A DNA stretch of 7,935 nt, from the NCBI GenBank assembly GCA_002395865.1, contig DGVE01000113.1, positions 1 to 7,935 on the forward strand, written 5' to 3'. Positions within the stretch are counted from its first letter, which is position 1, and every line of letters begins with the position of its first letter. The notes below the pieces were generated by a model. That model ran no database searches. It was given only the letters and a program-made list of their open reading frames with translations, and was not told the origin of the DNA. The DNA comes from Lachnospiraceae bacterium UBA4292. Its GTDB lineage: Bacteria; Bacillota; Clostridia; Lachnospirales; Lachnospiraceae. Shown piece by piece: positions 6,028 to 7,935 of the stretch. The position numbers and the translations under genes were made by a program.

Positions 6028-6693
6028 ATGATAAAAGTTGAAAATGTGGTAAAGATATACAACAAGGGGAAAAAGAACGAATTTCAGGCGCTGAACGGTG
6101 TCTCGATGACTGTAAATGACGGCGAGATGGTCGCCATCGTGGGAAGGTCAGGCGCGGGAAAATCCACCTTGCTTCACATTATCGGCGCGATCGACGGATA
6201 CGATTCGGGAAGCTGCAGCATCGATGGAGTTGAGCTTAAGGGGTTATCGGAGAGCCGGCTTGCGAAGATACGTAACGAGAAGGTCGGCGTGGTCATGCAG
6301 GATTTCGCGCTTATTGAGGACTACACCGTAGCTGAAAATGTGGGGCTTGTTCTGAAGTTTGCTCACATTTCTGGAAATGAATACCGCGAGAAGGTTGAGA
6401 GCGCGCTGGAACGCACAGGCATTAAGGAACTGGGAAACAAGGAGGTAAGCCGGCTCTCGGGCGGCCAGAAGCAGCGCTGTGCCATAGCCAGGGCGATAGT
6501 TAATGATCCGTCCTTTATACTGGCGGATGAGCCCACCGGCGCACTGGACAGCGCCACCGGACGCGAGATCATGGAGCTTTTCAAAACGCTGAATTCGTGT
6601 GGGCATACTGTGGTCATCATTACCCACGACAGCGATGTTGCGAATATGTGCGGAAGAAAGATAGTGATGGCTGACGGAAGGATAGGGACATAA
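6028..6693 (+). CDS. ABC transporter ATP-binding protein, MacB/SalX (LolD-like) type
   Basis: This 221-residue ATPase has the usual length for the class that pairs with FtsX/MacB-like permeases in lipoprotein release, peptide export and peptide-antibiotic resistance. Motifs are complete: Walker A GRSGAGKS (39-46), Q-loop VVMQDF with Q91, signature LSGGQKQR (143-150), Walker B FILADEP (163-169) followed by TGALD (170-174), and switch His in IITHD (H200). The class differs clearly from the ABC-2 ATPase upstream, so the cluster holds two separate ABC modules. No matching permease is visible in the window, although one may lie downstream. It is preceded by the hairpin region, and its stop (TAA 6691-6693) is directly followed by the start of the leucine-rich repeat gene. 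The start at 6028 is chosen for its ribosome binding site and for the family-like opening MIKVENVVKIY. Confidence 0.94.
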   Translation: MIKVENVVKIYNKGKKNEFQALNGVSMTVNDGEMVAIVGRSGAGKSTLLHIIGAIDGYDSGSCSIDGVELKGLSESRLAKIRNEKVGVVMQDFALIEDYTVAENVGLVLKFAHISGNEYREKVESALERTGIKELGNKEVSRLSGGQKQRCAIARAIVNDPSFILADEPTGALDSATGREIMELFKTLNSCGHTVVIITHDSDVANMCGRKIVMADGRIGT

Positions 6694-7935
6694 ATGAGTA
6701 AAAACAGAAGGATGCTTCTCATTATTCTGCTTACGGCTGTTCTGGTTGCAGCTTTGACAGTATTGATCCTTAGAAATAACGATAAAAGACCCGGTGAGAA
6801 CAGCGAATCCGCCTTCGGGTCTGCTTCGGTCTCTGCAGATGAATCGTATGCCGCCGGTGAACCGCAGTTTACGGTAGTCAGAGAGACGGAGGATGGGGTG
6901 GTTCTGGGGCTGGAGAGCGTACCTACGAGCAGCTATAAGCTGGAGATACCGGCCTTCTATGGGGATAAAAAGGTCGTGGCTTTTTCTGCCGCGGAAGACG
7001 ACAAGTACATAACCGAGGCGGTCGTACCCGATGGGGTGGATGTGGCGTTTTCAAATTGCGGGTCACTTAAGAGGATATGGTTCGGGCGATGCGGCGCGGA
7101 CAAGATCGATTTTGAAAATATAGACTATGTGACACTTGAACCGTATCCGGATTTTACCGGGCTGCCGGAACTGGAGACTGTGGAGTTTGCAGATGATTGC
7201 GGGTATGGGCAGCTTGGCGGATGTCAGAACCTTATATCGCTGAAGGAGATCGATCTTCCGGATAAGATACTCAGTATCAATACCTGCCTGGTGGGCGCAG
7301 GACTGGAAAAGCTCAGACTACCGGGAGAGCTTCGCAGACTGGAGTGGAGCCTTAATAATCTGCCCCACATGCTTTATGCCGTGTGTGATGATAAACTTGA
7401 GGTCATAGACACCTGCTTCAATAACTGCCCGAATCTGCAGTATGTTATTGTTCCGTCTGCTGACACCGAGATAAAGAATTCTTTTGTGAACAGCCTGAAT
7501 ATAACACTGGTGGTAGGCAAGGCATCCAAAGCTGAGGAATACGCAAAAAAGAGCGGGTTTAAATATGCATATTACGACGAGTTTGACGGACAGCTGCTTA
7601 ACAGCCTGAATGAGATCGTATCACAGTCGGTAGATCAGTCGGAAGGGAATTCGCCGGCGGGCATATATACGGACGACGAAGCTTTTTCCGCCATGCACGT
7701 CACCGGGGAGGAGTTTTTTTCAAAGGTCAGGGTGTATGACGACCGGGAATACGACGGCATAGCAATAGCGTATACGGGAAGCCTGAAGGTGCCGTTTATA
7801 CTCGAAGTCCCTGAGACATACGATGGGGAGAAGGTAGGTATTGTATATCCCATAGAAAATAATCCGTATATTTGCGGAGTGATTTATCATGGTGATATCG
7901 ATTACATAGGGTTGATATCGGCTTGTTCAAATTTA
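6694..7935 (+). CDS. Membrane-anchored BspA-like leucine-rich repeat protein, 3' end beyond window
   Basis: An open frame of 414 codons runs from the ATG at 6694 to the last base with no stop, so the gene is incomplete at its 3' end. It begins directly after the ATPase stop, with AGGGA 5 nt upstream. Basic KNRR precedes one hydrophobic segment (residues 7-26) with no lipobox Cys, suggesting a signal anchor with the rest outside the cell. A Ser/Ala/Glu-rich linker follows (about 35-58). Residues about 81-295 fit degenerate BspA-type repeats (LRR_5): an IPAFYGDKKVVAF opening, AVVPDGVDVAFSNCGSLKRIWF-like units, IDLPDKILSI, LRLPGELRRL, NCPNLQYVIVP, and the typical closing segment KASKAEEYAKKSGFKY (276-291). 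The remaining 120 residues are an unassigned acidic region. Such repeats usually bind proteins or surfaces. Gene order suggests a partner or sensor for the ABC module. The function is not known. Confidence 0.88.
   Translation, partial: MSKNRRMLLIILLTAVLVAALTVLILRNNDKRPGENSESAFGSASVSADESYAAGEPQFTVVRETEDGVVLGLESVPTSSYKLEIPAFYGDKKVVAFSAAEDDKYITEAVVPDGVDVAFSNCGSLKRIWFGRCGADKIDFENIDYVTLEPYPDFTGLPELETVEFADDCGYGQLGGCQNLISLKEIDLPDKILSINTCLVGAGLEKLRLPGELRRLEWSLNNLPHMLYAVCDDKLEVIDTCFNNCPNLQYVIVPSADTEIKNSFVNSLNITLVVGKASKAEEYAKKSGFKYAYYDEFDGQLLNSLNEIVSQSVDQSEGNSPAGIYTDDEAFSAMHVTGEEFFSKVRVYDDREYDGIAIAYTGSLKVPFILEVPETYDGEKVGIVYPIENNPYICGVIYHGDIDYIGLISACSNL

Noticed and set aside
1..7935. CRISPR arrays, tRNA or rRNA genes, insertion sequences, phage genes
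   Set aside because: No regularly spaced direct repeats, tRNA-like cloverleaf, rRNA-like sequence, transposase or integrase was seen. The window is almost fully covered by ordinary protein genes.

Overview
The window looks like chromosomal DNA from a Gram-positive anaerobe of the class Clostridia, probably Lachnospiraceae or a relative. This is inferred from family content (AGCS symporter, YtrA-type GntR regulator with ABC-2 cassette, BspA-like leucine-rich protein), strong AGGAGG-type ribosome binding sites, frequent ATA and AGG codons and a moderately high GC look. The species cannot be named from sequence alone. All supported genes lie on the plus strand and are tightly packed.

Region 1 (1-2136) holds the 3' part of a sodium:alanine/glycine symporter, followed 13 nt later by a membrane-anchored GGDEF diguanylate cyclase. 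A perfect 11-bp GC-rich intrinsic terminator closes this unit.

Region 2 (about 2175-5962) starts with a consensus promoter whose -10 box lies inside a perfect 10-bp inverted repeat, the likely operator of the first gene, a short GntR/YtrA regulator. The genes that follow are an ABC-2 type ATPase, two ABC-2 membrane proteins and a CPBP intramembrane glutamic protease. They are separated by gaps of 1 and 4 nt or overlap by 1 and 8 nt, so this is one translationally coupled operon. The pattern is that of YtrA/YtrB-type systems, which in known cases respond to cell-envelope stress or peptide antibiotics. Its substrate here is unknown.

Region 3 (about 5959-7935) begins with the only gap in the cluster (65 nt), which carries a long hairpin and a promoter-like sequence. 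It is followed by a MacB/SalX-type ABC ATPase and, with no gap, a membrane-anchored BspA-like leucine-rich repeat protein that is still open at the window end. No FtsX/MacB permease is seen. If the ATPase has a dedicated partner, it should lie beyond 7935.

Working model (inference): regions 2 and 3 together form an envelope-stress or antimicrobial-peptide response locus. It would have two ABC modules of different classes, a CPBP protease between them, and an extracytoplasmic repeat protein that may sense or bind ligand. The least ordinary parts are the hairpin/promoter junction between the modules and the ATPase-LRR pairing.
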